From assembly GCA_964446585.1 (NCBI GenBank), contig CAYUPI010000005.1, positions 1 to 64,000 of the forward strand: DNA of 64,000 nt, read 5' to 3'. The position numbers and the translations under genes are program-made. The notes beneath the pieces are model-generated. The model worked only from the letters and a program-made list of their open reading frames with translations. It was not told the DNA's origin and did not search any database. Every line of letters starts with the position of its first letter. Position 1 is the first letter of the stretch. Below, in pieces: positions 28,601 through 36,925 of the stretch. This stretch comes from CAYUPI01 sp964446585. Its GTDB lineage: Bacteria > Verrucomicrobiota > Verrucomicrobiia > Limisphaerales > UBA8199.

Positions 28601-30856
28601 GGTTCGACTCGCGAGAACCCGGCAGCCAGTTATTGGAAGATTCTCCGCACACCGGCCGAGGCGATGGAAAACACGACGCATCTCTTTTTGGCCACGCGGT
28701 TCAATTGCAACAAATGCCACGATCATCCGTTCGAGCGCTGGACGCAGGATCAGTACTATCACCTGGCCGCCTATTTCGCCCAGGTCTCGTTGAAGGAAGA
28801 CCCGAAAAGCGAAGGCCAAAAGATCAAGGGCAATGACGTCGAGGGCGCCAAACCGCTCTACGAAATAGTGGCCGATGCTGCCGAAGGAGAAGTGAAGCAC
28901 GACCGCACCGGCAAGGTTTCGCCGCCGGCATTTCCATTCGCCGCGAAGTCTGAGACCAAAGAGAAGGCCACGCGGCGCGAGCAGCTTGCAACCTGGATCA
29001 GCACGCCGGACAACCGCTTCTTCGCCTCCAGCTATGTCAATCGCCTCTGGGGATATCTGACCGGTGCCGGTATTATCGAACCCCTCGACGATGTTCGGGC
29101 CGGCAACCCGCCGCGCAATCCCGCTTTGCTCGATTACCTCACGCGCCAGTTCATCGAACACAATTTCGACGCGCGCCACCTCGTGCAGCTCATCTGCAAG
29201 TCGCGCACGTACCAACTTTCGATTCGGCCGACTAAATGGAACGAGGACGACCCGGTGAACTACTCGCACGCGCTCGCCCGCCGTTTGCCGGCCGAAACGC
29301 TGGTTGACGCGGTCTTCCGGGTAACAGGCAGTACGCCGAATTTCCCGGGCGCCAAGCCTGGTCAGCGCGCCACTCAGTTGGCGGACGCAACCACGGATGA
29401 CAGTAGCGGTCTGTTGGCCACGCTCGGCCGCCCCGCCCGCCAAAGCGCCTGTGAATGCGAGCGCACCAGCGACATTCGACTCGGTTCCGTCATGGCCCTG
29501 CTGAGTGGACCGACCGTCTCGGATGCCATTAATGCACCGACCAATGCTCTCGCTAAACTAGTGGAAACTGAAAAAGACGACCATAAACTGGTCAACGACG
29601 TCTTCCTTCGAGTGCTCAACAGGCCCGCCTCCGACTCGGAGTGCAAAAACGTTCTCGCGTTGCTCGGCACGGTCGAAGCCGACAACGCCAAAATCACGAA
29701 CGAACTGAGCGCGCTGGAAGTGAAAATGGCGCCCGTGATTGCTGACATGAAACACCAGCGCGAAGAGGCCATCACGCGGGCCAAGGCGGACCTCGGTGTC
29801 TATGACGAGATGACCAAGTCTCTGCGGGCGGAACTCGACAAGCGCCGGCAATCGGAAATCGGGGTCACAGAGAGCGAGTTGAAGGCATACGAAAAGCTGG
29901 TGCCTGCGGCGGCCGCGTTCTGGGAAACGAAAAACAATCCGGCCGACACGAAGACGACCTGGGTGCTGGTTCAACCCAAGAAAGTTTCTGCCACCGCGAA
30001 AGTCAGGCTCGCCAAGCGCGACGACGGTTCGATCACCGCTTACTCCGGCAAGACCGCGTCCGACTATACGATTCTCGCGGAATCGCCGCTCACAAATGTC
30101 ACGGGAGTGATGCTCGAAACGTTGCCGGACGAGAAGCTTCCCAGATTTGGGCCCGGCCGCCACGAAGATGGCAACTTCGTCTTGAGCGAATTCGAACTGA
30201 AATGGGGAGCGGGCACAAACGCGCCTGAAACGGCCGTTAAGTTCGTGGATGCGAATGCGGATTTCTCACAAAAGGATTTTTCGGCCAAACAAGCCATCGA
30301 TAGCAAGGTCGAGGCCGGCCGGAACGGCTGGGCCATCGGTGGGGCGCCCGGCATCCAGCGTCACACGGCCACCTTCAAGCTCGAGCACGCGATTGCCAGC
30401 ACCAATGGGGCAATGTTGCGGTTTGTCCTGAAACAGCAGTTCGGCGAGGATTTCATATTGGGCCATTTCCGTCTCTACGTCACCAGGAGCGAGGAGCCGC
30501 TGGACTTCGGGGTTACGGAAGACGTCGTGCAGGCGGCGCGGGCGCCGGCCGGACAGCGCACGACCGAGCAAGCTTCGGCGATCCTCGATTTCTACAAGAG
30601 TACCGACGCGGAGTATTGGAAGCGCAAAGCGTCGTTTGCCCGGGCCTCGGAGCCTCTGCCGACGGATCCCAAACTGACGGAATTGCAAAAAGTTCTGTCC
30701 AAGTCGGAGGAACCGATCCGCATCGATCCGTACCTGGTTCAATTGCGGGAGGACTCGGTTGCCAGCGCGCATCAAGGTGAGAACAAACGGCTGACGGTCG
30801 TCCAGGATTTGGCCTGGGCGCTGATTAACAGTCCGGCATTCCTTTTTAATCATTAA
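25613..30856 (+). CDS. PSCyt1-WD40-DUF1549-DUF1553 giant cytochrome-like protein
   Basis: A protein of 1747 residues. In order: export signal (LKLLLGSMLALLVSARVGA), a PSCyt1 haem-type domain with CQGCH near residue 91, a WD40 propeller (about 190-540, blades such as LDFSPDGKLLAVAG), an Ig-like segment, a second motif CNAGTCH near 682, another Ig-like segment, DUF1549 (about 870-1070) containing CNKCHDHPFERW near 1031, DUF1553 (about 1120-1400) and a long C-terminal extension with a coiled coil. The ATG at 25613 leaves 40 residues before the signal, so a later GTG or TTG near 25740 is possible. Paired with the DUF1501 gene 14 bp downstream. Confidence 0.88.
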   Translation: MSTRLRNPLFLRVGPLRLGRSLRSAVDAGNCRKGTFPCPPQRLTVLKLLLGSMLALLVSARVGAADSKEQGGKTEAKVSYYREIRPILQANCQGCHQPAKSKGDYVMTDFKKLLAGGNTEGAAVVPGHPEKSAILKMVTPQDGEVRMPKGKTPLLENEVALIQSWIQQGAEDDTPADARRHYDSAHPPIYSRPPVITSLDFSPDGKLLAVAGFHEVLLYENGGSALAGRLIGLSERIQSLRFSPDGQWLAVAGGDPARMGEIQVWDVAKRKVTVSVPVSYDTLYGVSWSPDSKLIAFGGPDNTVRAIEAASGKQVLQMGSHSDWALSTTFSVKGDHVISGGRDMSVKLTEVAEQRFVDNVTSITPGALKGGVLAVATHPALEHIVAGGSDGMPKVYRIFREVKREIGDDAQLIAELFPMTGRVFSVRFSPDGKRIACGSGLDRSGELLVCSYDYTNDVPKELRQLMGKVPGARKPEEKQQIEDYKKQGIHEIARACVSNSAIYSVAFSSDGNLIAAGGSDGMVRLFSTTNGSVMKSFLSVPLAKGAVAEARPAWGTTESKSAEPALTPESLPEGSQVAALELQPGRIKFSSPNDYAQLLVTARLQSGDTVDVTRMVKFSLNQPVADISSRGILRPLKNGMGKLAVSLAGKTAEAPVEIARVGKGYQADFIRDVNPVLSRLGCNAGTCHGAKEGKNGFKLSLRGYDPETDLRSLTDDLASRRVNLASPDDSLMLLKSVAEVPHEGGRRTTVDSKYYGILRQWIANGASLDLKSPRVTKIEVFPQDPVVQQIGSRQQMRVVASYADGVVRDVTAEAFIESGNSDIATIDNAGLVTTLRRGEAPVLARYEGNYAATTLTVMGDRSGFVWKDPPVWGKIDELVAAKWMRMKLEPSELCTDLEFIRRVYLDLTGLPPMPPEIKAFLEDSRETRVKRDAVVDRLIGSPDYVDFWANKWADLLQCNSKYLGSDGAESFRAWIRHEVEKNTPYDEFAREILTASGSTRENPAASYWKILRTPAEAMENTTHLFLATRFNCNKCHDHPFERWTQDQYYHLAAYFAQVSLKEDPKSEGQKIKGNDVEGAKPLYEIVADAAEGEVKHDRTGKVSPPAFPFAAKSETKEKATRREQLATWISTPDNRFFASSYVNRLWGYLTGAGIIEPLDDVRAGNPPRNPALLDYLTRQFIEHNFDARHLVQLICKSRTYQLSIRPTKWNEDDPVNYSHALARRLPAETLVDAVFRVTGSTPNFPGAKPGQRATQLADATTDDSSGLLATLGRPARQSACECERTSDIRLGSVMALLSGPTVSDAINAPTNALAKLVETEKDDHKLVNDVFLRVLNRPASDSECKNVLALLGTVEADNAKITNELSALEVKMAPVIADMKHQREEAITRAKADLGVYDEMTKSLRAELDKRRQSEIGVTESELKAYEKLVPAAAAFWETKNNPADTKTTWVLVQPKKVSATAKVRLAKRDDGSITAYSGKTASDYTILAESPLTNVTGVMLETLPDEKLPRFGPGRHEDGNFVLSEFELKWGAGTNAPETAVKFVDANADFSQKDFSAKQAIDSKVEAGRNGWAIGGAPGIQRHTATFKLEHAIASTNGAMLRFVLKQQFGEDFILGHFRLYVTRSEEPLDFGVTEDVVQAARAPAGQRTTEQASAILDFYKSTDAEYWKRKASFARASEPLPTDPKLTELQKVLSKSEEPIRIDPYLVQLREDSVASAHQGENKRLTVVQDLAWALINSPAFLFNH

Positions 30857-30870
30857 ATCGTTAACAACAT

Positions 30871-32343
30871 ATGATCAAAATAACCGGCGGAACGTGCAGC
30901 GATCTCTGTGATCCTCAGCTTAAAATGACGCGCCGCGACCTGCTCCGCGTGGGCGGCGCGGGCATGCTCGGCTTGTCGCTCGGATCGCTCTTTAAATTAC
31001 AGGCGATGGCGGCAGAACCGGGCAAGCGCGCCGGCGGCCCGGGCTGGGGTACGGCCAAGAACGTCGTCATGATTTATCTCCAGGGCGGCCCGAGCCACCT
31101 CGATCTTTGGGACCCCAAGGAGAACCTCCCCGACAATATTCGCAGTTCCTTCAAGCCCATCCCTACGAAGATTCCTGGTGTTAACTTCACCGAGGTTTTG
31201 CCGGAGTTGGCCAAGGTGAACGACAAGTTCACTATGATTCGGTCGATGAGTTACACGCCCAACGGCCTGTTCAATCACACGGCGGCCATCTACCAAATCA
31301 TGACCGGCTATACCACCGATAAGGTGAGCCCGTCAGGCCAGCTCGAACCGCCGGATCCGAAGGACTTTCCCAATTTCGGCTCGCAGATTATCCGGTTGCG
31401 TCCCGTAACCGAGCCAATGCTGCCGTTTGTAACGCTGCCTCGCCCGCTCCAGGAATCGAACGTGGTCGGCAAAGGCGGCTATGCCGGGTTCCTTGGCAAG
31501 GCCTTCGATCCCTACACGCTCTTCCCGCCAGGGGACGACCTAGACATGAACAAAATGGACCACATTCGCGTGGACGATTTGAAATTGCCGCCGGAAGTGT
31601 TCGCGCTTCGCCTCCAACGCCGGGCCAAACTTCGCGATGCGATCGAAGAAGCCATGCCGGATGTCGAAAAGGCCGTCGAAAAGTACAATCTGGACGACTA
31701 TTACCAGCGCGCTTTGAACCTGATTATCTCCGGACGCGCGCGCACCGCCTTCGATTTGACACAGGAGCCTGACAAGGTGCGCGACCGCTATGGCCGCAAT
31801 ACCTTCGGCCAAAGCTGCCTGCTGGCCCGGCGTCTCATCGAGGCCGGTACCCGCGTCGTCGAAGTCATCTGGCCCAAGATCGCCAATTCGGACAACCATT
31901 CCTGGGATCACCACGTGGATCTGACCAAACGGATGGGGACTCAATCCGGGCCGATGCTCGACAAAGGCCTCGCCACGTTCATTGCCGACATGGACGACCG
32001 CGGCCTGCTCAAGGAAACGATTGTGCTGGCCATTGGCGAATTCGGCCGCAGCCCGCAGAAAGGCGTCAGCACCTCCGGCAATTCGAACAGCGCCGACGGC
32101 CGCGACCATTGGCCTTATTGTTATACCTCGGTCATCGCCGGGGCGGGGATTAAACGCGGCTACGTTCACGGCAAGTCCGACAAGACCGGCAGCAGCCCGG
32201 CCGAAAACCCGGTCCACCCGACCGAACTGCTCGCGACGATCTATCACGCCTTCGGGATAGATCCGGAAACGATCGTTTACAACCATCTCAAGCAGCCCCG
32301 CGAGTTGGTTAAAGCCAAGGCCGCCACGACCCTGTTCGCTTGA
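30871..32343 (+). CDS. DUF1501 protein with twin-arginine signal
   Basis: A protein of 490 residues. The Tat-type signal is MTRRDLLRVGGAGMLGLSLG, starting 18 residues after the first Met, so it is probably exported folded. The body is of the sulfatase/alkaline-phosphatase-like DUF1501 family: VVMIYLQGGPSHLDLWDPK near the N-terminus, DNHSWDHHVDLTKR, and the C-terminal IGEFGRSP ... GRDHWPYC block. These genes nearly always follow DUF1549/DUF1553 genes in Planctomycetes and Verrucomicrobia, as here with a 14-bp gap. The biochemical role is not established. Confidence 0.92.
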   Translation: MIKITGGTCSDLCDPQLKMTRRDLLRVGGAGMLGLSLGSLFKLQAMAAEPGKRAGGPGWGTAKNVVMIYLQGGPSHLDLWDPKENLPDNIRSSFKPIPTKIPGVNFTEVLPELAKVNDKFTMIRSMSYTPNGLFNHTAAIYQIMTGYTTDKVSPSGQLEPPDPKDFPNFGSQIIRLRPVTEPMLPFVTLPRPLQESNVVGKGGYAGFLGKAFDPYTLFPPGDDLDMNKMDHIRVDDLKLPPEVFALRLQRRAKLRDAIEEAMPDVEKAVEKYNLDDYYQRALNLIISGRARTAFDLTQEPDKVRDRYGRNTFGQSCLLARRLIEAGTRVVEVIWPKIANSDNHSWDHHVDLTKRMGTQSGPMLDKGLATFIADMDDRGLLKETIVLAIGEFGRSPQKGVSTSGNSNSADGRDHWPYCYTSVIAGAGIKRGYVHGKSDKTGSSPAENPVHPTELLATIYHAFGIDPETIVYNHLKQPRELVKAKAATTLFA

Positions 32344-32383
32344 GCATTTGCGCGTTCGGAGCGCGGTTGCAAAATCACTTTAA

Positions 32384-32629
32384 GTGTCGGAGCCGACGTA
32401 AGGAGGCTTTGATCATTTATGGATTTTGGAATCTCCAATCAGAACCTCCGTACGGGCGTGTTGCCCAAATCTCTTGAGGGTAGGGCGCGCTGTCCACAGC
32501 GCGCCGCGGTTCTGTCGCACACTGCGAGTTTGTTTGGTTTCTGCGGTATTCGTCGCCGCGCTGTCTTCAGCGCGCCAGAGCGTTGGGGTTTCGCGCCATT
32601 TCGGCAACGCGCCCGTACGACGGCTCGAA
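32384..32629. repeat. Dispersed palindromic repeat, copy A
   Basis: The left end GTGTCGGAGCCGACGTAAGG and the right end CGTACGACGGCTCGAAC are imperfect inverted repeats. Inside are a second arm pair (ACGGGCGTGTTGCCCAAAT and GCGCCATTTCGGCAACGC) and GTAGGGCGCGCTGTCCACAG. Related to the copy at 34645-34979 and to the partial copies at 50698 and 61742. It begins 41 bp after the DUF1501 stop codon and covers the first 70 codons of the next open frame. Confidence 0.7.
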
Positions 32630-33753
32630 CCGTTTCTCGGTTTTCATCATCGTCTCACCGTGCCGGAGTCGGACGAAGGCAGGTCATTCGTAATTCAGCT
32701 TTGGCTGTCTTCCTTGCTGTGCAGGGGTCATCACTGAGCGCTCAGGTTGAGCCGGTCTTTCCCGGCGAACATTGGGAGTTCCGGCAACCTGAGTCAGTGG
32801 GTTTGTCCCAAGCGAAACTGGATGCGTTGCGTGACCCTGTTGGCGGGCGAGGTTGCGTGGTTCGGTATGGTTACGTGGCGTATAGCTGGGGCGACCCCGC
32901 CCGGAGCGCCGATATCGCCTCTGCCGTCAAGCCGGTCATTTCCACGCTCCTATTCTTTGCCGTTCAGGAGGGAAAATTGACGAGCGTGGACGCACCAGTT
33001 TCCGAATTCGAGCCGCGTCTCAAGACGCTCAACCAGGGCAAAGATGTTTCGATCACCTGGCGGCATTTCGCCTCGCAGACTTCCGGGTATGGCTTGTCTG
33101 AGCCGCCCGGCGTAGCCTACGCCTACAACGATTTCGCGCTGGCGTTGTACTACGACACGCTGACTCAAAAGGTTTTCACGACGAATGGCACCGAGGTCCT
33201 TCGCTCGCGATTAGCCGAGCCTCTGAAATTCGAAGACCATTATTCCTTCAGCCCGTTCAGGCGGCCGGATCGCGATGGCCGGCTGGCGATTTCCACGCGC
33301 GATTTGGCGCGCTTCGGCTTGCTTTATTTAAGGCAGGGAAAATGGCGCGGCCAACAGCTCTTGCAGACAAATTTCGTGCGAATGGCCCTTCACAGTCCGG
33401 TGCTGCCGAATACTCCGCGCACTGGTGGTAATGAGGCCGAGATGCTGCCTGGACAGCGAACGCTGGGCGGGACACGCAACATAACCGGAGCCGGCCCGGG
33501 CTATTACAGCTTCAACTGGTGGCTCAACGGCACGAACTCCGCTGGTCGGCGTTTATTCGCGCATGCGCCGCCGGACGCTTACGCCGCTGCGGGACATGGC
33601 GGCATTCGCGTCCTGTTCATCGTTCCGAGCCTCGAGCTTATTGTATGCTGGAATGACGGCCAAATCGAGGACTTTGATGAATCCCCGGGAAATCCCAATA
33701 CCAGGATGAACCAGGCCACGCACCTGGCTTGTGAAGCAGTGACGGGGCCCTGA
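32419..33753 (+). CDS. Beta-lactamase-family serine hydrolase (5' end repeat-derived)
   Basis: Class C beta-lactamase/esterase-like serine hydrolase. The catalytic S-x-x-K is in DIASAVKPVIS, the Y-x-N tyrosine in YAYNDFAL, and GHGG replaces the usual KTG triad. A hydrophobic export segment (NSALAVFLAVQGSSLSAQ) lies near residue 95. The first 70 or so codons are made of repeat copy A and look non-native. No in-frame ATG lies between the repeat and the export segment, so either translation starts in the repeat or a rarer start near 32700 is used. The substrate is unknown. Confidence 0.72.
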   Translation: MDFGISNQNLRTGVLPKSLEGRARCPQRAAVLSHTASLFGFCGIRRRAVFSAPERWGFAPFRQRARTTARTVSRFSSSSHRAGVGRRQVIRNSALAVFLAVQGSSLSAQVEPVFPGEHWEFRQPESVGLSQAKLDALRDPVGGRGCVVRYGYVAYSWGDPARSADIASAVKPVISTLLFFAVQEGKLTSVDAPVSEFEPRLKTLNQGKDVSITWRHFASQTSGYGLSEPPGVAYAYNDFALALYYDTLTQKVFTTNGTEVLRSRLAEPLKFEDHYSFSPFRRPDRDGRLAISTRDLARFGLLYLRQGKWRGQQLLQTNFVRMALHSPVLPNTPRTGGNEAEMLPGQRTLGGTRNITGAGPGYYSFNWWLNGTNSAGRRLFAHAPPDAYAAAGHGGIRVLFIVPSLELIVCWNDGQIEDFDESPGNPNTRMNQATHLACEAVTGP

Positions 33754-33788
33754 TAAGGAGCGGTCCCAATCGCCACATTCAGAGCGCT

Positions 33789-34868
33789 TCAGTAATTCCA
33801 TTTGTGGTACACTTCATAAACATCCACGCGACCGCCGGGGAAGTAGCTGTTCGCACCCAACAGGAAGCGGCGCGTCGCGCGGTCGTAACTTAAGATCGAA
33901 GGTTGCGCCGCCTGATTTGGATCATACACCTCGAAAGAAATCTCTTTTTCGTTCTGAGTTGCACCAAAAATTATCACACCGTGATTGATTGTAAGTTGCG
34001 GGAAACGAACCAGGTGGACGACGACGGGCGGGTCGCGATTCAAATCGGTCAATATCTGCTGGGCCATGTTTGCCTGGTGGCGGCGGCTGAAGGGGAAAAT
34101 CATTCGCCAGTGACCTCGCTGAAAGTAACTCTGCCAGCCTCCGCCACAATTGGCCTTTAGCAGTCTCTCGTGTTCCCGGCTGAAAGAGCGCAAATCAGAG
34201 TAACCAGGAATAAGGATCTTCTCAGCTTCGGGCAGAGCTTTGCGAGGGCTGGACGCAACCACGCGCCGAATGAGCCGGCGGTACCTGGCTTCATCAGGCT
34301 TTGGCTGGGCCGGGTCAAAGTTCGCGTTGAGAAAGAACTGTCGCGTCGAGCGCGCCAGAACAAAGCAATGCTGGGCATAATCCGGTTTTGGATCGCGGTC
34401 ATGGGTCGTCCAATTGCCATTGGTATCGTACTGGTAAACCCAAACGAGTTCGTTCGAGAAAGAAAATGTGTCTCTTTGGAAGTCGAACGGTCTGGCAGTG
34501 GCGAGCTCCTGGCGGTGGGTGGTGGCACAACCCGAAACGAGCGCGAGGATCAGGAACAGTAGAATCGAGCCGGAAGCGGAGGAATCTCTGGAAGTCCGCT
34601 GGGAATTTTGCCAAGGGTCCGGTGGCAAAGTCGGCGTAAGGCATTGTAGGAGACGACGTGAGGAGTCTCCGATTATGGCGTTTCGACCAACGTTGGTGTC
34701 GTTTGCCAACAAATTGATTAGAGTCTCCTCACGGGCGTGTTGTCCAGATCCTATGAGGGTAGGGCGCGCTGTCCCCAGCGCGCAGCGATGCGGTCCCAAC
34801 CTGCGATTTTGCTCGGAAACTGGGGTGTTCGTTGGCGCGCTGGATACATATATCAGAAAATCTGTCAT
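33789..34868 (-). CDS. Lipoprotein, DUF-like, 5' end inside a dispersed repeat
   Basis: Not recognised as a named family. A lipobox (ILLFLILALVSGCATT) marks a lipoprotein. The mature part of about 250 residues has WVYQYDTNGNWTTHDRD, the basic segment RYRRLIRRVVASSPRKALP and a papain-like-looking LTINHGVIIFGATQ ... FEVYDPNQ pattern; the conserved Cys-His-Asp order could fit a cysteine peptidase-like fold, which is a guess. The frame opens at 34868 within repeat copy B. Upstream of the lipobox there is no ATG; a TTG at 34712, preceded by GAGGAG, is the best alternative start. Confidence 0.6.
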   Translation of the reverse strand: MTDFLIYVSSAPTNTPVSEQNRRLGPHRCALGTARPTLIGSGQHAREETLINLLANDTNVGRNAIIGDSSRRLLQCLTPTLPPDPWQNSQRTSRDSSASGSILLFLILALVSGCATTHRQELATARPFDFQRDTFSFSNELVWVYQYDTNGNWTTHDRDPKPDYAQHCFVLARSTRQFFLNANFDPAQPKPDEARYRRLIRRVVASSPRKALPEAEKILIPGYSDLRSFSREHERLLKANCGGGWQSYFQRGHWRMIFPFSRRHQANMAQQILTDLNRDPPVVVHLVRFPQLTINHGVIIFGATQNEKEISFEVYDPNQAAQPSILSYDRATRRFLLGANSYFPGGRVDVYEVYHKWNY

Positions 34869-34979
34869 TTTCGCGAAGATTTATTGTGCAAACGCAGATG
34901 GGCGACGCGCTGGGACAGCGCGCCCTACCTTTTGGACCTCGCGCCATTTGGGCAACACGCCCTCACTTCGTCTCCTACA
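34645..34979. repeat. Dispersed palindromic repeat, copy B (335 bp, MITE-like)
   Basis: The termini TGTAGGAGACGACGTGAGG (34645) and CCTCACTTCGTCTCCTACA (ends 34979) are inverted repeats with one mismatch in 19. Nested inside are CGGGCGTGTTGTCCAGAT against ATTTGGGCAACACGCC, and AGGGTAGGGCGCGCTGTCCC against GGGACAGCGCGCCCTACC. A perfect ACCAACGTTGGT lies in the left part. It sits between the lipoprotein and the AMP-ligase genes, and no transposase is encoded. Confidence 0.78.
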
Positions 34980-35090
34980 GTCACAAACTGGCGACCTCTG
35001 GGCAGACTTTCTCACTGGCCTTGCAATTGGCCGTTGGCAATTCATGTTACGGCTTGCCGCAGAAACTATCCGCGCGCAACCTGACTGACA

Positions 35091-36353
35091 ATGTTGTACC
35101 AGCGTTGGCGTCAGACCGCGAGCGCCTGCCCGGAGCGGATCGCGTTGCGGGACGCTGTCGGGGGAGGCACTTGGACGTTCGCCGAGCTTATGGCTGTCAG
35201 CGAAAATCAACCGCGCGAACAGCAACCGCTCGCCTTTCCACGCGGGCCCTCCCCCGAGTTAATCTTTGCCGTGCTCCGGGCCTGGCGCGATCATCAGGTA
35301 CTTTGCCCGCTTGAAGCAGGGCAGGCAATTCCCGCCATTTCGGGGCCGTTGCCGGCCGGCGTGGTCCACTTGAAAACAACATCCGCTACGACCGGCTCAT
35401 CCCGGCTGGTCGCCTTCACCGCGGCGCAGCTCATCGCCGATGCTGAAAACATCGTTGCCACGATGGGATTGAAACCGGATTGGCCGAACCTGGGCGTTAT
35501 TTCGCTGGCTCATTCGTATGGGTTTTCCAACCTGGTTTTGCCGCTCCTGCTGCACGGCATTCCACTGATCCTGGCGGGCTCAGGGCTGCCGGAAGCGATC
35601 CGGCGCGCAGCGGTGCTGGTGCCGACGATAACGCTAGCGGGCGTGCCGGCGCTGTGGAGTCGCTGGCACGAGGCGGAGGCCATCCCTGGCAATGTGCGGC
35701 TGGCTATTTCCGCGGGCGCCCCGCTGCCGCTGGGCCTGGAACAGAGCGTTTTCGGCGACCGCGGTTTGAAGATTCATAATTTCTATGGCAGCAGCGAATG
35801 TGGAGGCATCGCCTACGACGCAACTTCACAGCCGCGCTCGGATGGCGCTTGCGTCGGGACGCCAATGCGCAATGTCAACCTAACTGTGAACGCCGGCGGT
35901 TGCCTGGAAGTTCGTGGTTCGGCTGTGGGGCAAACTTACTGGCCGGAACCAAGCGACAGCCTGCGTGACGGAATTTTTCGCACCAGCGATCTGGCCGAAA
36001 TTTCCGAAGGCAACGTTTACCTGCGCGGCCGCGCGAGCGACCAAATCAATGTCGCGGGACGAAAAGTTGCCGCAGAGACTATCGAGAATGCGCTGGTGGC
36101 TCACCCACACGTGCGGGACTGCGTAGCCTTCGGTGTGCCTAGCGCGGATGCCGCGCGCGGCGAGACAATAGTCGCGTGCCTTGCCGTGGATGCGCGTCTC
36201 AATCGCGAAGTTTTAAAACAATACCTGATGGAAAGACTTCCCGCGTGGCAGGTGCCGCGCGAGTGGTGGTTTGTGGATTCGCTGGCAGCCAATCAACGAG
36301 GCAAACTTTCGCGCGCGGAGTGGCGGAGGCGGTACCTGGACTCGGTGAAGTAA
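35091..36353 (+). CDS. AMP-dependent acyl/aryl ligase (aryl polyene-type)
   Basis: An ANL-superfamily adenylate-forming enzyme of 420 residues, shorter than full acyl-CoA synthetases. Core motifs: KTTSATTGSSRLVAF (A3), FYGSSECGGI (A5), FRTSDLAE (A7), YLRGRASDQINVAGRKV (A8) and a C-terminal NQRGKLSR lysine (A10). Enzymes of this size in aryl polyene clusters activate an aromatic starter acid (for example 4-hydroxybenzoate) for loading onto ACP. The other cluster genes begin about 4 kb downstream on the opposite strand, separated by mobile or relic DNA. Substrate inferred, not seen. Confidence 0.85.
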   Translation: MLYQRWRQTASACPERIALRDAVGGGTWTFAELMAVSENQPREQQPLAFPRGPSPELIFAVLRAWRDHQVLCPLEAGQAIPAISGPLPAGVVHLKTTSATTGSSRLVAFTAAQLIADAENIVATMGLKPDWPNLGVISLAHSYGFSNLVLPLLLHGIPLILAGSGLPEAIRRAAVLVPTITLAGVPALWSRWHEAEAIPGNVRLAISAGAPLPLGLEQSVFGDRGLKIHNFYGSSECGGIAYDATSQPRSDGACVGTPMRNVNLTVNAGGCLEVRGSAVGQTYWPEPSDSLRDGIFRTSDLAEISEGNVYLRGRASDQINVAGRKVAAETIENALVAHPHVRDCVAFGVPSADAARGETIVACLAVDARLNREVLKQYLMERLPAWQVPREWWFVDSLAANQRGKLSRAEWRRRYLDSVK

Positions 36354-36646
36354 GGCGCTGACAGGGCTCCCGGGGTTTTTCGCCTGGCTATCTCATGCAT
36401 TGTACTGGCCGGCGTCAGCGCTTTTTGCCGAAGTCTTTGTGAGGAGGCTGTGAGCATGTCCCACGGAGGCACTTGGGGGTTTTGAGTCGTCAGGCCGTCA
36501 GAACGTTGTAGCCACAGCCAGTTGTGAAACTCGAAGCCGTCAGGCAATCCGTCAGGAGCCGTCAGGTCGTCAGAGGCAGTGGGACAAAGGTGAGGGTTGC
36601 GAGCTAATTGGAGACGACCGATTAAGATTTACAACCAGGATTACGA
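36354..36646. other. Intergenic stretch with repeated CGTCAG hexamers
   Basis: No gene seen. CGTCAG occurs six times between 36488 and 36573 with irregular spacing (8, 42, 12, 10 and 8 bp between starts). The stretch lies between the ligase gene and the trpE relic. The purpose is unknown; it may be a decayed repeat. Confidence 0.5.
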
Positions 36647-36925
36647 TTAAAACTCGGAGGCAATACCATTGACTGACACCTTTTCGGAGATGATCTGCAT
36701 GGCGCGAATCGTCGGCGCGCCGCTCACCGTGCCCGCCGGCAACGTCGCGCGCATCAGGTCGTAATTGGTTTTGCCCGCCGCCAGCCGGCCCTCGACGCTC
36801 GACACGATGTACATGATGTGGCTGTAACGCTCGATGATCATCAGGTCGCGCACCTGCACGCTGCCGAAATCGCACACGCGCCCGATGTCGTTGCGCGCGA
36901 GGTCCACGAACATGACGTGCTCGGC
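36647..36925 (-). pseudogene. trpE: Internal fragment of anthranilate synthase component I
   Basis: The reading gives RAEHVMFVDLARND, IGRVCDFGSVQVRDLMIIER, YSHIMYIVSSVEGRLAAG and TVSGAPTIRAMQIISE, the chorismate-binding core of TrpE. Only about 85 of some 500 codons remain. The normal SGAPK lysine is Thr. Upstream the match is disturbed near DPKERA; downstream it stops exactly at a 20-bp repeat end (36661-36680), where the frame reads on into KVSVNGIA. A dead fragment. PabB is possible, but the motifs fit TrpE best. Confidence 0.85.
36661..36680. repeat. REP-like 20-mer, copy 1
   Basis: CAATACCATTGACTGACACC, identical to the sequences flanking the transposase gene at 39141-39160 (inverted) and 40164-40183. 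Identity with the 39141 copy extends to 26 bp. It lies exactly at the truncated end of the trpE fragment. Confidence 0.9.

Noticed and set aside
27812..29443. A 543-codon open frame on the minus strand inside the PSCyt1/DUF1549 gene
   Set aside because: Its translation is Arg/Ala/Gly-rich without a recognisable domain, and the plus-strand frame holds clear DUF1549 and DUF1553 motifs. It is a shadow of high-GC codon use.
36488..36573. Six CGTCAG hexamers as a CRISPR-like array
   Set aside because: The repeat is only 6 bp, the spacing irregular (8-42 bp), and no cas genes are near.
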